NCBI GenBank assembly: GCA_038257845.1
Contig: JBBSQL010000003.1
Coordinates: forward strand, 1 to 64,000
Direction: 5' to 3'
DNA: 64,000 nt
Source: JAFDXJ01 sp038257845
GTDB taxonomy: Bacteria; Bacteroidota; Bacteroidia; Chitinophagales; Chitinophagaceae
Shown: piece after piece, positions 24,556 to 33,531 of the stretch
How positions within the stretch are numbered: position 1 is the first letter of the stretch
Layout: each line of letters opens with the position of its first letter
Notes under the pieces: model-generated
Told to the model about the DNA's origin: nothing
Databases searched by the model: none
Seen by the model: only the letters and a program-made list of their open reading frames with translations
Program-made: the position numbers and the translations under genes

Positions 24556-24924
24556 TCAATCTTCATAGCCGCTTTTGATAACTGTAGAAATCATTTTGAA
24601 TTGAACATTCGCATTGAAGTGATGTTTGGTATGAGCGGGAATAATAATTCCATCGCCTAACTTCAACTTATATTCTTTATCATTAATCGTAAGATCCGCA
24701 GCTCCGTCAATGATTTGAACATAATTATCAAATGGCGAAGTTTTTTCGGCTAATTCTTCACCTGCATCCAATGAAGAAACAGTTATGTTTCCCGTTGTCT
24801 TTTTGATAATTGTCTTACTTACCACGGCGTTGGGCATATATTCAATAATTTCAACCACAATATGAACTTTTGACTTTTCAATTTCGGAAGCACCATTCTC
24901 AATTTTCATTTCTTTTGTTATCAT
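24556..24924 (-). CDS. Cupin-domain protein upstream of the kinase
   Basis: A 122-residue single cupin. The core runs from VSSLDAGEELAEKTSPFDNYVQIIDGAADLTI to KLGDGIIIPAHTKHHFNANVQFKMIS, with His residues suited to metal binding in the second motif. It is likely co-transcribed with the histidine kinase (16-nt gap). A ligand-sensing role is possible, but no ligand can be proposed. Confidence 0.82.
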   Translation of the reverse strand: MITKEMKIENGASEIEKSKVHIVVEIIEYMPNAVVSKTIIKKTTGNITVSSLDAGEELAEKTSPFDNYVQIIDGAADLTINDKEYKLKLGDGIIIPAHTKHHFNANVQFKMISTVIKSGYED

Positions 24925-25053
24925 TATTTATTGTTTCGTTTATAAAAAAATATTACTCTTAAAAGCTTGCGCCAATAAGAATTTGTTATGTAACAAAGTT
25001 CCGTTGAATGAAGTTCTAAAGCATTACAGATTAAAAGAAAAGCCTTACATAAA

Positions 25054-25614
25054 TCACAGGTTTTCTAAATTGCTTTGACGTTTTTGCTTTAACTTTTTGA
25101 AGAAAGATGGAGAAAGCCCGGTTATTTTTTTGAATTGATTTGATAAATGAGCCACGCTGCTGTAGTGAAGTTTATAAGCAATTTCTGTTAGGTTTAATTC
25201 ATCATAGAGTATCAATTCTTTAACCTTTTCAATTTTATGTATTATAATAAATTGCTGAATGGTAATTCCTTTCACTTCTGAAAAAGTGTTGGACAGGTAA
25301 GTATAGTCCTGCTGCAGTTTTTCACTGATGTAATCAGAATAATTTGCATCCGGCAATTCATCTGAATAATGTATCATTTCTACGATCACATCTTTTATTT
25401 TTTCGATTAAAATACTTTTTTTATCATCCAGTAATTCAAGTCCTGAACGAAGCAAGTTTTTTTTAAGTTCGTTGCGTTGCTCTTGTGTAATGTCTTCCAA
25501 AATTTCAACAACACCCAAATCAACAGTTACATAGCGCAAGCCGAGTTTTTTCAATTCTTCTTTTACCATCATTTTGCAACGAAGGCTGACCATGTATTTT
25601 ATATAAAGTTTCAA
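25054..25614 (-). CDS. AraC-family regulator with a ferredoxin-like (HMA-like) N-terminus
   Basis: A 186-residue regulator. The C-terminal AraC DNA-binding domain is recognised by LNLTEIAYKLHYSSVAHLSNQFKKITGLSPSFFKK, near residues 140-175. The N-terminal 70 residues (YIKYMVSLRCKMMVKEELKKLGLRYVTVDLG onward) follow a beta-alpha-beta-beta-alpha-beta pattern like HMA metal carriers, but with a single Cys in place of CxxC. It heads the minus-strand module, and the module's HMA protein and Met-rich lipoprotein make metal or redox sensing plausible; this is inference. Confidence 0.8.
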   Translation of the reverse strand: MKLYIKYMVSLRCKMMVKEELKKLGLRYVTVDLGVVEILEDITQEQRNELKKNLLRSGLELLDDKKSILIEKIKDVIVEMIHYSDELPDANYSDYISEKLQQDYTYLSNTFSEVKGITIQQFIIIHKIEKVKELILYDELNLTEIAYKLHYSSVAHLSNQFKKITGLSPSFFKKLKQKRQSNLENL

Positions 25615-25939
25615 TTTTGGTTTTAATAAAGTATGGAAAGGTATGCTTAATAAGCCCTTTTCTTTAAAACTGATACGTTAAAAATAATTGATTCGGGAAA
25701 TTTAGGTAGCGAGTTGAATTTTGAAGTTTGGATACTTTTTTATCCAATATATTTTGCCCGAAAATTTTATTGAGGAACCAAACTGGTTTTGAAATAGAGA
25801 ACTAAAAAATCAAATAAGAAAACTTTCCACCATTTAAAAGCAAATCCAGTTTCAGAGGTATCGAAAAAATAAGTTCTTGAAAAGCAGCCTTTATCAAAAC
25901 TAATTTTGATTGATATAGTACAGGCCTTATTTTTGCCGC
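25615..25939. other. Divergent intergenic gap between the AraC gene and tRNA-Ser
   Basis: This 325-bp AT-rich stretch contains the tRNA-Ser promoter at its right end and presumably the AraC-gene promoter at its left end. Two overlapping minus-strand open frames run through here and through the tRNA itself, so they are not genes. Nothing else was recognised. Confidence 0.5.
25906..25935 (+). promoter_or_regulatory. Bacteroidota promoter of tRNA-Ser
   Basis: TTG at 25906-25908 and TATTTTTG at 25928-25935 are 19 nt apart, matching the -33 TTG and -7 TAnnTTTG elements read by the primary sigma factor of Bacteroidota. The tRNA begins 5 nt after the -7 box. Confidence 0.8.
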
Positions 25940-26024
25940 GGAGAGATGGCAGAGCGGTCGAATGCGGCGGTCTTGAAAACCGTTGAGGTGAAAGCCTCCG
26001 GGGGTTCGAATCCCTCTCTCTCCG
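25940..26024 (+). tRNA. tRNA-Ser (anticodon TGA)
   Basis: A class II tRNA of about 85 nt. The acceptor arms are GGAGAGA at 25940-25946 and TCTCTCC ending at 26023. The anticodon loop CTTGAAA gives anticodon TGA, which reads UCA/UCG/UCU-type serine codons. A long variable arm and the T-loop GGTTCGAATCC are visible. CCA is not encoded. Confidence 0.95.
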
Positions 26025-26036
26025 CAAAACAATCAT

Positions 26037-26061
26037 TGCCCTGTGAAAACGGGGCATTTTT
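26037..26061 (+). terminator. Terminator after tRNA-Ser
   Basis: TGCCCT (26037-26042) pairs with GGGGCA (26051-26056; one G-T pair) around TGAAAAC-type loop bases, followed by TTTTT. It lies 13 nt after the tRNA. Confidence 0.75.
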
Positions 26062-26178
26062 GTTTTAGGAGCGTTATGAACTTATTCATAAAAGCGCATG
26101 TAGTAAAAAGTAATTTTCCACTTATTTATATCACTTTCCATATTTCACCTCAATAACTTTATTTTTGCAAAAAAAGAT

Positions 26179-28014
26179 TTGAAGAGCCTCGGAGTTTTAA
26201 ACGCCTATTTCTGGAAATACCGTTACCGCTTTTTTGGCGGGATAATTTTCGTGATCGCTTCCAATTATTTTGCCGTGCTGGCACCAGAGATTACCGGCTT
26301 TATCGTGGGGAAAATGCAGCAATTCCTTTCCGGAAAATTTACAAATACATCCACCGAAGTATATGGCAAATCAATGAACTGGTTCATTCACTGGGTCAAC
26401 CAATTTGATTTCTCCAATATCGTCATTATCAGTAGTATCACCATCCTTGTAGTGGCACTCATCCGCGGACTTTTCCTCTATTTTATGCGCCAGACAATTA
26501 TTGTCATGAGCCGCCATATTGAGTACGATCAGAAAAACGAAATTTATAAAAAATACCAGGCGCTTGATGCATCCTTTTATAAGATCAACCGCACAGGTGA
26601 CCTGATGAACCGTATCACCGAAGATGTAAGCCGGGTGCGGATGTACGTAGGCCCGGCGATCATGTATTTTATCAATCTTATCACGCTGATCAGTTTCAGC
26701 GTGGTGAATATGATGCGCAAAGATGTACACCTTACTTTACTCGTGCTTTCACCTTTGCCATTACTTGCGATCACTATTTATTTAGTGAATTCCATCATTC
26801 ATAAAAAAAGTGAAAAGGTACAGGCGAGCCTTTCTGATCTTACAACCAATGCGCAGGAATCCTATGCCGGTATCCGCGTTATTAAATCTTTTGTGCAGGA
26901 AAAAGCGATGTTTAATTTTTTCAAAGACAACAGTGAAACCTATCGTCAAAACGCAGTAGGACTCGCACGCGTGGAAGCCATTTATTTTCCCAGCATTTCT
27001 CTGATGATCGGATTGAGTACACTTATAACTATTTTGGTGGGTTGCTTTATGGCTATTCGGGATCCGCAAAATGTAGGTTTGATCGTAGAGTTTGTCATTT
27101 ATATCAACATGCTCACTTTTCCTGTAAGCGCAATTGGCTGGACCGCCAGTATGATACAAAGAGCAGCGGCTTCACAAAAAAGGATCAATGAATTCCTGAC
27201 CATTAAACCGGGAATGGCTGTGCAGGAAAATGAAAATAATGCGGAAAAAATTGGAGGCGATATACAATTTAAAAACGTGTCATTTACCTATGCACACACG
27301 GGAATTCAGGCCCTGAAACATTTTAACCTGGACATTCGTGAAGGTGAGAAAATATTAATATTGGGTAGAACGGGCAGTGGCAAAACAACCTTAGCTCAAT
27401 TACTTTTACATTTTTTTAATTTGAATGAAGGAGAGATTACGATTGGTGGTAAGAATATTAATAATTTTCCTTTACACACACTGCGTAATTATATCAATTA
27501 TGTGCCGCAGGATGTGTTTTTATTCAGTGACACAATTGAAAATAATATTGCTTTTGGTTTAACTGAAAAACCTTCATTGGAAGAAGTGGAAAAAGCAGCA
27601 CAACTTGCCTGCATAGATGCCGAAATAAAAGCATTGCCCAACGGTTATCAAACGATGGTAGGAGAGCGGGGTGTAACATTAAGCGGCGGACAGAAACAAC
27701 GGGTTTCCATAGCGCGTGCACTTATTAAAGGCCATGGCATTTTATTATTTGATGATTGCCTGAGTGCAGTGGATGCAAAAACAGAAAACACGATCATCAA
27801 TAATCTCTATGAATTTATTGAAGGGAAAACAGCGATATTAATTACGCACCGTATTTTCACTGTGTTGAATTTTTCTAAAATTATCGTGATAGATGACGGC
27901 GTTATTTCTGAGCAGGGCACACATGAGGAATTATTAAAACAAAATGGCTATTATGCGGAATTATATCATAAGCAACTTGCGGGTGAACAAGACCAGGCAG
28001 AAATTTTAGTTTAA
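26179..28014 (+). CDS. ABC transporter, fused permease/ATPase (exporter type)
   Basis: A half-transporter of 611 residues that works as a dimer. The membrane domain (about 1-320) has six helices. The ATPase domain has the Walker A motif ILGRTGSGKTT, the Q-loop YVPQDVFLFSD, the signature TLSGGQKQR, Walker B GILLFDDCLSAVD and the switch His in ITHR. Asp-Cys after Walker B (DDCLSA) replaces the usual catalytic Glu (DDALSA/DEATSA), so ATP hydrolysis may be altered or asymmetric. The start is TTG at 26179, since no ATG fits. A TATTTTTG box at 26160-26167 ends only 11 nt before it, implying a very short leader. The substrate is unknown. Confidence 0.9.
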   Translation: MKSLGVLNAYFWKYRYRFFGGIIFVIASNYFAVLAPEITGFIVGKMQQFLSGKFTNTSTEVYGKSMNWFIHWVNQFDFSNIVIISSITILVVALIRGLFLYFMRQTIIVMSRHIEYDQKNEIYKKYQALDASFYKINRTGDLMNRITEDVSRVRMYVGPAIMYFINLITLISFSVVNMMRKDVHLTLLVLSPLPLLAITIYLVNSIIHKKSEKVQASLSDLTTNAQESYAGIRVIKSFVQEKAMFNFFKDNSETYRQNAVGLARVEAIYFPSISLMIGLSTLITILVGCFMAIRDPQNVGLIVEFVIYINMLTFPVSAIGWTASMIQRAAASQKRINEFLTIKPGMAVQENENNAEKIGGDIQFKNVSFTYAHTGIQALKHFNLDIREGEKILILGRTGSGKTTLAQLLLHFFNLNEGEITIGGKNINNFPLHTLRNYINYVPQDVFLFSDTIENNIAFGLTEKPSLEEVEKAAQLACIDAEIKALPNGYQTMVGERGVTLSGGQKQRVSIARALIKGHGILLFDDCLSAVDAKTENTIINNLYEFIEGKTAILITHRIFTVLNFSKIIVIDDGVISEQGTHEELLKQNGYYAELYHKQLAGEQDQAEILV

Positions 28015-28022
28015 AGCAAATT

Positions 28023-28051
28023 TTGACAATTTAAAAACAATACTATATTTG
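28023..28051 (+). promoter_or_regulatory. Bacteroidota promoter for the PUR-domain gene
   Basis: TTG at 28023-28025 and TATATTTG at 28044-28051 with an 18-nt spacer fit the -33/-7 consensus. Transcription would begin near 28058, leaving a leader of about 30 nt before the GTG start. Confidence 0.8.
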
Positions 28052-28087
28052 CGCTGATCATTTATTTTTTTAAACAAATCAACAACA

Positions 28088-28546
28088 GTGGCTTACGAAA
28101 ACAACGACAAGAGAATTGAAAGCGTGTTCAGCAACAGGGTTCGCGCGGGGAAAAGAAGAACTTATTTTTTTGATGTACGGGAAACACGCGCCAGCGATTA
28201 TTTCCTCACTATAACGGAAAGCCGAAAACGTCCGAATGATGACGGTTATGACAGGCATAAAATATTTTTATATAAAGAAGACTTCAACAAATTCGCGAAA
28301 GCGTTGAATGAAGCCATTGATCATGTGAAAACAGAATTGATGCCTGATTTCGATTTTGATGCTTTTAATCATGATGAAAATGAAAACGGTTATGAGCCGC
28401 AAAACACTGCACCTGTTAGTGAAGAACCATTAAGTGTAGCGGCAGAACCAGAAGAGCCGGAAGTCATTACACCACGTGAAACGATGCATATTGTAGGTCC
28501 TGATGAACCAAATGATACCGCATCGGAAGAAGCTGATAAGTGGTAA
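28088..28546 (+). CDS. DUF3276 / PUR-alpha-like nucleic-acid-binding protein
   Basis: A 152-residue Bacteroidota-specific protein. The N-terminal PUR fold (about 8-85) contains VFSNRVRAGKRRTYFFDVRETRASDYFLTITESRK and the HKIFLYKEDFNKFAKAL block, resembling the single-stranded DNA/RNA-binding PUR repeat. The C-terminal half (about 90-152) is Glu/Pro-rich and probably disordered. The start is GTG at 28088, with a good promoter. The cellular role is unknown. Confidence 0.85.
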   Translation: MAYENNDKRIESVFSNRVRAGKRRTYFFDVRETRASDYFLTITESRKRPNDDGYDRHKIFLYKEDFNKFAKALNEAIDHVKTELMPDFDFDAFNHDENENGYEPQNTAPVSEEPLSVAAEPEEPEVITPRETMHIVGPDEPNDTASEEADKW

Positions 28547-28564
28547 AATTTTCCAGGCCATAAT

Positions 28565-30130
28565 TTAATGCTGCACGATAATTTCTGCTGATTTACTATT
28601 TCCTTTTTCATCGGAAACAAATAATGTATAAATACCATTTGGAATACTTCCCGTGTTTAAAGAAAATAAAGATTGTTTTCCCGGCACCTGTTGAAATTTT
28701 TCCTGTAAAAATAAGCGACCGGTTTTGCTGAATAATTTTGCTTCAACACCTTGTGAGAAACCTTCCAGTTTAATTTGTAAAATATTATTTACAGGGTTGG
28801 GAAAAACAGTAAGTTTGATGAGTTGGTAGTTAGTCAAAAATGAATTTTCTTTTTCAACAAAACGTGCCAGGGCAAAGTCTGAACTGCCAGTTTGATTTCC
28901 ACCTGAAGAACCGGCAATAATTATTCTGCCGAAAGGTTGTAAGATCATTGAATTAGCAGCATTTTTAGGACGATTAAAAAAAGCGCTTAGCATACGGCCA
29001 TGTGTGCCAAATGATTCATCCAGGCTGCCATTAGGATGATAACGTGCAATTGCAACCCTGCTTTGAAATGAATGTTGATTATCATAAGCCCTGCCGGCAA
29101 CTAAAATTTTGCTATCATTATCAACCTGTAAAGAAAAGGCATCTTCAGAATATCCAAAATCAGTATGCACAATACCATCATCACCGAAAGCAGCATCTAA
29201 ATTACCATCATTGTTTAATTGAATTATTACAAAATCATCATTGTCCAAAGTTTGTCTTACCCATCCGGCAACGAGGATCTTATTCCCATTCATCGTAATG
29301 GATTTGCCTTCAGCAAAATTATTGAAAGTAAGCAAATTGATGCCACTGGTTCCAAAGGTATTATCCGGCCTGCCGTTATGTAATACACGGGCAACAATAA
29401 TATTCCTGGAACCGCTATTACTTGTTGCTACGCCCGTGAGAACAATCTTCCCATCTACTTGCAAAGCAATACTTTTTGCCTGCACCGATTGACCGTTATT
29501 CAGCAGCATCCAGCCCTTATTATTAAAAGAAGAATCAATTTTTCCATTTGCTTTGAAACGGGAAACTACGATAGAGGCATCCAAAAATGATAATGCATAT
29601 CCACCTATTATTATGTTATCATCGTTATCAATGACAATGGATGTTGCAAAAGAGTTTTTGCCCGGAATATTAAATTCTGCGATCCCATCAACTCCAAAAG
29701 AACTATCAATGTTTCCATCCCGGGAAAAACGCATTAAAAATGGTTGATTTGACAAGCCCTGGAAATTTGCATAACCAGCGGCAATAATTTTTCCGTTAGA
29801 TTGTAATCCAACGGAATAAAACTCTGAAAAACCTTTTCCAATTTTTAAAGAGATTTTTCCATTTTGGCCAAAGGATTTATCCAGGAAACCATTGACCAGG
29901 TATTTAGTGAGCGCACTCTTTTCGAGTACACTTGATTGGTAATAATGTCTTTCGCTGCCAGCGGCAATGATTTTTCCATCATTTTGCGCGACGATACAAT
30001 ATATAAAATCATCACCTCCAATGTTTGTCAGCATTTGTCCATTGATTCCAAAAGTTGAATCAGGTTGCACTTGTTGTGCATGTAAAAATGAGAAGAAGCA
30101 TAAAGTTAATAACGTAAAAATTGTTTTCAT
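28565..30130 (-). CDS. Secreted delta-60 repeat protein with T9SS sorting domain
   Basis: A 521-residue exported protein. The signal peptide is MKTIFTLLTLCFFSFLHAQ. The body holds about seven delta-60 repeats of roughly 50-60 residues, each with a pattern like DGKIIAAG...ARY...DSSFG.nG, predicted to form a beta-propeller. The C-terminal 75 residues (LTVFPNPVNNILQIK to the end) are a type A sorting domain for the type IX secretion system. It is probably surface-attached or released. The binding function is unknown. Its stop is close to that of the convergent PUR gene. Confidence 0.92.
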   Translation of the reverse strand: MKTIFTLLTLCFFSFLHAQQVQPDSTFGINGQMLTNIGGDDFIYCIVAQNDGKIIAAGSERHYYQSSVLEKSALTKYLVNGFLDKSFGQNGKISLKIGKGFSEFYSVGLQSNGKIIAAGYANFQGLSNQPFLMRFSRDGNIDSSFGVDGIAEFNIPGKNSFATSIVIDNDDNIIIGGYALSFLDASIVVSRFKANGKIDSSFNNKGWMLLNNGQSVQAKSIALQVDGKIVLTGVATSNSGSRNIIVARVLHNGRPDNTFGTSGINLLTFNNFAEGKSITMNGNKILVAGWVRQTLDNDDFVIIQLNNDGNLDAAFGDDGIVHTDFGYSEDAFSLQVDNDSKILVAGRAYDNQHSFQSRVAIARYHPNGSLDESFGTHGRMLSAFFNRPKNAANSMILQPFGRIIIAGSSGGNQTGSSDFALARFVEKENSFLTNYQLIKLTVFPNPVNNILQIKLEGFSQGVEAKLFSKTGRLFLQEKFQQVPGKQSLFSLNTGSIPNGIYTLFVSDEKGNSKSAEIIVQH

Positions 30131-30212
30131 GGCTGTACGATTTAGTGTTTATAAAGATACAGGTTTTTTTAAAAATGAATTTTCGGGTATCATAAGAACC
30201 AAAAACAGGCAC

Positions 30213-30240
30213 AAAAAAACCCGCAAAAAAATGCGGGTTT
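30213..30240 (-). terminator. Terminator after glutamate dehydrogenase
   Basis: On the minus strand AAACCCGCA is followed by a T-rich loop, then TGCGGGTTT and a run of T. It starts about 23 nt after the gdhA stop. Confidence 0.85.
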
Positions 30241-30262
30241 GTAGATCTTTATATGAAAATGA

Positions 30263-31681
30263 TTAAGGAAATATTCCGAGTTCTGCATAAGCAGTTCCCA
30301 CTTTATCAATTGCTACCACATACGCAGCGGTGCGCATATTTGGAATGGAAGGATTATTTTTCCAGCAATTCATGATTTCATGTGTTGCTTCGATCATTGT
30401 TTCTTCAAGTCCACTATATACCAAATCCACTTCACTTGCTCCGTGCTCAATGAATTGTTTTTCTGTTTCATTTACTTCTTTGCCTGTCAATTCTTCTATC
30501 TGGCTCAGGATATGTTTATTCATATTTTCTGTAAATCTTTTTTCCATCCGGCCATAACGAACATGGCTCAAATTTTTCAGCCATTCGAAATAAGAAACGG
30601 TAACACCACCCGCATTTAAATACATATCAGGAATTACCAGGATGCCTTTTTTATCTAAAACATCATCGGCATCAGGCGTTAAAGGGCCATTCGCAGCTTC
30701 GCCAACAATTTTTGCTTTGATCCTATCCGCATTGTCTTTATTGATCACATTTTCCAAAGCTGCAGGAATTAATATATCGCATTCCAATTCTAAAGCATCT
30801 GACCTTTTTTCTAAATTCGTTGCGCCGGGGAAATTGAGGATAGTTCCTGTTTTCTGACGATGTAAAAACAAGTCGAGTTCATTCAAACCATCTTCACAAA
30901 AAATAGCACCTTCATATTCTGCAATAGCAACTATTTTAGCGCCACCTTCCCGGAAAAATTTCGTGGAATGATAACCCACATTTCCGAGGCCTTGTACCAC
31001 CACACGTTTTCCTTTTATGCCGGTTGTTAAGCCTAATTTTTCCATCATGTCCGGCATGTTACATACTTCACGCACACCATAAAAAACACCAAGACCCGTC
31101 GCTTCTTTTCTTCCGCGAACACCACCCTGTGTTACAGGTTTACCAGTTACACAGCCCATAGCATCTATTTCGCCCGGACGCATGGTAGAATAGGTATCTA
31201 ATATCCAGGCCATTTCTCTTTCGCCTGTTCCATAATCTGGTGCAGGAACATCGGTACCCGGCCCGATAAAATTTTTCTTGATTAATTCCGCAGTATAACG
31301 ACGGGTGATCTTTTGCAATTCAAATTCACTGTATTTGCGAGGACTAATTTTGATGCCGCCTTTAGCACCACCAAATGGAACATTTACCAATGCACATTTA
31401 TATGTCATTAAAGCAGCGAGTGCCATTACTTCATCCTGGTTTACTGCTTCGCTGAATCGAATACCCCCTTTACAAGGTGTTTTGTGATGACTATGCTGTA
31501 CGCGATATGCTTCCAATACTTCGACTGAACCATCATCACGCTTCACGGGAAAGCGCATTTGATATACTGCATTACAGGCTTTAATTTGTTCTAAAATTCC
31601 CTTTTCCCATTTGGTGAATACCGCCGCCTTATCAAAGCTGCGTGTAACGCTTTCGAAGAAGCTGTACGTTTGATCTGACAT
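30263..31681 (-). CDS. gdhA: Glutamate dehydrogenase (Glu/Leu/Phe/Val family)
   Basis: Interconverts glutamate and 2-oxoglutarate plus ammonia. The 472 residues include the substrate-binding MTYKCALVNVPFGGAKGGI with its catalytic lysines, GPGTDVPAPDYGTGEREMAWI, and the nucleotide-binding VVVQGLGNVGYHSTKFF. The length and motifs fit the hexameric NAD(P) enzymes. It is transcribed alone and ends in a clear terminator. Confidence 0.95.
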   Translation of the reverse strand: MSDQTYSFFESVTRSFDKAAVFTKWEKGILEQIKACNAVYQMRFPVKRDDGSVEVLEAYRVQHSHHKTPCKGGIRFSEAVNQDEVMALAALMTYKCALVNVPFGGAKGGIKISPRKYSEFELQKITRRYTAELIKKNFIGPGTDVPAPDYGTGEREMAWILDTYSTMRPGEIDAMGCVTGKPVTQGGVRGRKEATGLGVFYGVREVCNMPDMMEKLGLTTGIKGKRVVVQGLGNVGYHSTKFFREGGAKIVAIAEYEGAIFCEDGLNELDLFLHRQKTGTILNFPGATNLEKRSDALELECDILIPAALENVINKDNADRIKAKIVGEAANGPLTPDADDVLDKKGILVIPDMYLNAGGVTVSYFEWLKNLSHVRYGRMEKRFTENMNKHILSQIEELTGKEVNETEKQFIEHGASEVDLVYSGLEETMIEATHEIMNCWKNNPSIPNMRTAAYVVAIDKVGTAYAELGIFP

Positions 31682-31755
31682 GATTTAATTTTTAGTGATA
31701 AAGATATTTATTAATTGTGTATATAAAAAATTGACTTGCAGGATTTGCCATTACA

Positions 31756-32007
31756 TTAGCGTTTTTGTTCGGGTAATTTTTTTTCTACCTTACCGATCTT
31801 ACGGTCTAAGTTGATGAGGTAAATGAGAAGGCCGGTTACAATAGTTACAACGACGGCCATAACAACAAAAATTTTACCGTTGCTATGCATGAAATCAGTC
31901 GGCTCTTCTGTTTTAATATCCATATTTTTTTGAGCAAATGAATAAATGCTTAACAAGAAGACACAGATAATGGTTAAAACAGTTTTTAATTTATTAATAT
32001 AATGCAT
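31756..32007 (-). CDS. ccmD: CcmD-like small membrane protein
   Basis: An 83-residue protein with a signal-like N-terminal helix (about 8-25), a periplasmic stretch and a second helix (VVMAVVVTIVTGLLIYLINLDRKIGKVEK). The last part resembles the CcmD pattern (single helix ending in a charged 'RKI..E' tail). It overlaps ccmC by 14 nt, which supports a role in heme delivery for cytochrome c maturation. The identity rests mostly on context. Confidence 0.7.
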   Translation of the reverse strand: MHYINKLKTVLTIICVFLLSIYSFAQKNMDIKTEEPTDFMHSNGKIFVVMAVVVTIVTGLLIYLINLDRKIGKVEKKLPEQKR

Positions 32008-32668
32008 GTTGTTCTTTTATTTTTTGAAGCCTTATTCGCAATGTTGTGATCCATACGCCTAAAAGTATCCAGCCAAAAACTGCAGGCCAAAAGACCATAC
32101 GCATGGAAGGTGCTAAATCGCTGCCATTTAATGCAGGATTCCCTTCACTTCCCTGTCCGCCGGGATGCAGTGATTCCGTCATTCTCGGCAATATCCAGAG
32201 GGTTGGAAATAACATGGCAAAGGCAAAAATATTATACACAGCACTAATATTCGCCTTTTTATCAGCATCCTGGAATGAGCCACGTAAAATGAAATAGGCA
32301 AAGTAAATAAGCAAAGCTATAGCAGCGCCATTTTGTTTCGCATCACCAGACCAGGGAGCGCCCCATTGATAATTCGCCCAGATAGCGCCGGTCGTAATTC
32401 CAAGTACACCAAACACGAGACCTGTACGCGCAAATTCCACTGCATACATATCACTTTTCAAATCCTGTTTGCGTAGATGCAAAATGGAATAAATCACGGA
32501 AATAATAAAAAGTGTCTGCATGCAAAACCACATGGGTACATGGAAATAAAGATTGCGGATTGATTGCTGAAGCCTGCCATCGAGGACAGGTATTTTTACT
32601 AAAAAACCCATTGTGCATGTATAGAGTAACAAAACAAAACATAAAACTTTCCACCAGGATTTCTTCAT
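31994..32668 (-). CDS. ccmC: Cytochrome c biogenesis protein CcmC
   Basis: A six-helix heme-handling membrane protein of the CcmC/CcsA family. The tryptophan-rich loop is YQWGAPWSGDAKQNGAAI, and flanking heme-ligand histidines are in LYFHVPMW and SLHPGGQG. The start MKKSWWKVLCF (32668) is chosen because a TAATTTTG -7 box at 32712-32705 puts transcription near 32698, leaving almost no leader for the ATG codons further upstream. It lies between ccmB and ccmD. Confidence 0.88.
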   Translation of the reverse strand: MKKSWWKVLCFVLLLYTCTMGFLVKIPVLDGRLQQSIRNLYFHVPMWFCMQTLFIISVIYSILHLRKQDLKSDMYAVEFARTGLVFGVLGITTGAIWANYQWGAPWSGDAKQNGAAIALLIYFAYFILRGSFQDADKKANISAVYNIFAFAMLFPTLWILPRMTESLHPGGQGSEGNPALNGSDLAPSMRMVFWPAVFGWILLGVWITTLRIRLQKIKEQHALY

Positions 32669-32741
32669 GCCAATAACTTTAAGTGATTCCATTTTTAAAC
32701 TTTGCAAAATTACTACATGAACGCAGGAAAATAAAATTTGT

Positions 32742-33401
32742 TTAATCTCTCCACAAAAATGGAAAGAGGATAATTGCTAAAACAATGATCAATGAATCCA
32801 GGCAAACCAGCAATAAAATCATTTGCGAAAAACCCGCCTGCACTACTGGTTCAAATGCTTGCCGCGCGGCTTTTCCCAGTAATAATAATTGCGGAATAAT
32901 GAGCGGGAAACCCATGATAGCCATGAGTGCAGCCTGCTGCTGTGCCTTTGCCGCAATGGCGGCTAAAAAAGTAAATACCAGGCTCAGGCCAAAGCCGCCC
33001 AATAAACTGATCAGGATAAATTGCCCAAAATAATAAATTGGATTTCCTAATAGTAATAAAAATATAAGGATACTCACGATTGTCATCACGGCCATTAAGA
33101 TGGCATTAAATAATAATTTTGAAATAATATAATCTGTTGCACCCGAAATGGTATAATAATATAACATGCGGCCACGGCTTTCCTGCAGGAAACTTTTAGC
33201 CATCGCATTTACACAAACAAATAATTGCACTACCCAAAACAAACCATTCCAGACAACGGATTCCGGCTGGCCCATTGAAAGATACACAATAAAGATCGTG
33301 GAAGCCACATACAACAGGATGCCGTATAATGTATATTGCTGGCGCACTTCAAGCAATAAATCTTTTTTTAAAAGCGTATTTATATTTTTATAAGATGCCA
33401 T
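32742..33401 (-). CDS. ccmB: Heme exporter subunit CcmB
   Basis: A six-helix ABC-type permease subunit of 219 residues. The N-terminal LKKDLLLEVRQQYTLYGILLYVASTIF and the FLQESRGRMLYYYTISGA loop match CcmB. With CcmA (not in the window) and CcmC it provides heme for periplasmic cytochrome c. It is the first gene of ccmB-ccmC-ccmD. Confidence 0.9.
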   Translation of the reverse strand: MASYKNINTLLKKDLLLEVRQQYTLYGILLYVASTIFIVYLSMGQPESVVWNGLFWVVQLFVCVNAMAKSFLQESRGRMLYYYTISGATDYIISKLLFNAILMAVMTIVSILIFLLLLGNPIYYFGQFILISLLGGFGLSLVFTFLAAIAAKAQQQAALMAIMGFPLIIPQLLLLGKAARQAFEPVVQAGFSQMILLLVCLDSLIIVLAIILFPFLWRD

Positions 33402-33531
33402 TAAAAGGGGTCTTGAATTTTATTTTTAAAAATGAATTATTGACTCGTAGCAAAACATTCACATAAAATTTATAGTTGAAATTCAAATGAATTGTACTTT
33501 TAACCTTTAATGGCCAAAAGTAATTGAACTT

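Noticed and set aside
25767..26057. Two minus-strand open frames across the tRNA-Ser region
   Set aside because: They read through the tRNA-Ser gene and its promoter; the Ser-tRNA antisense explains the apparent RERDSNP-type peptide.
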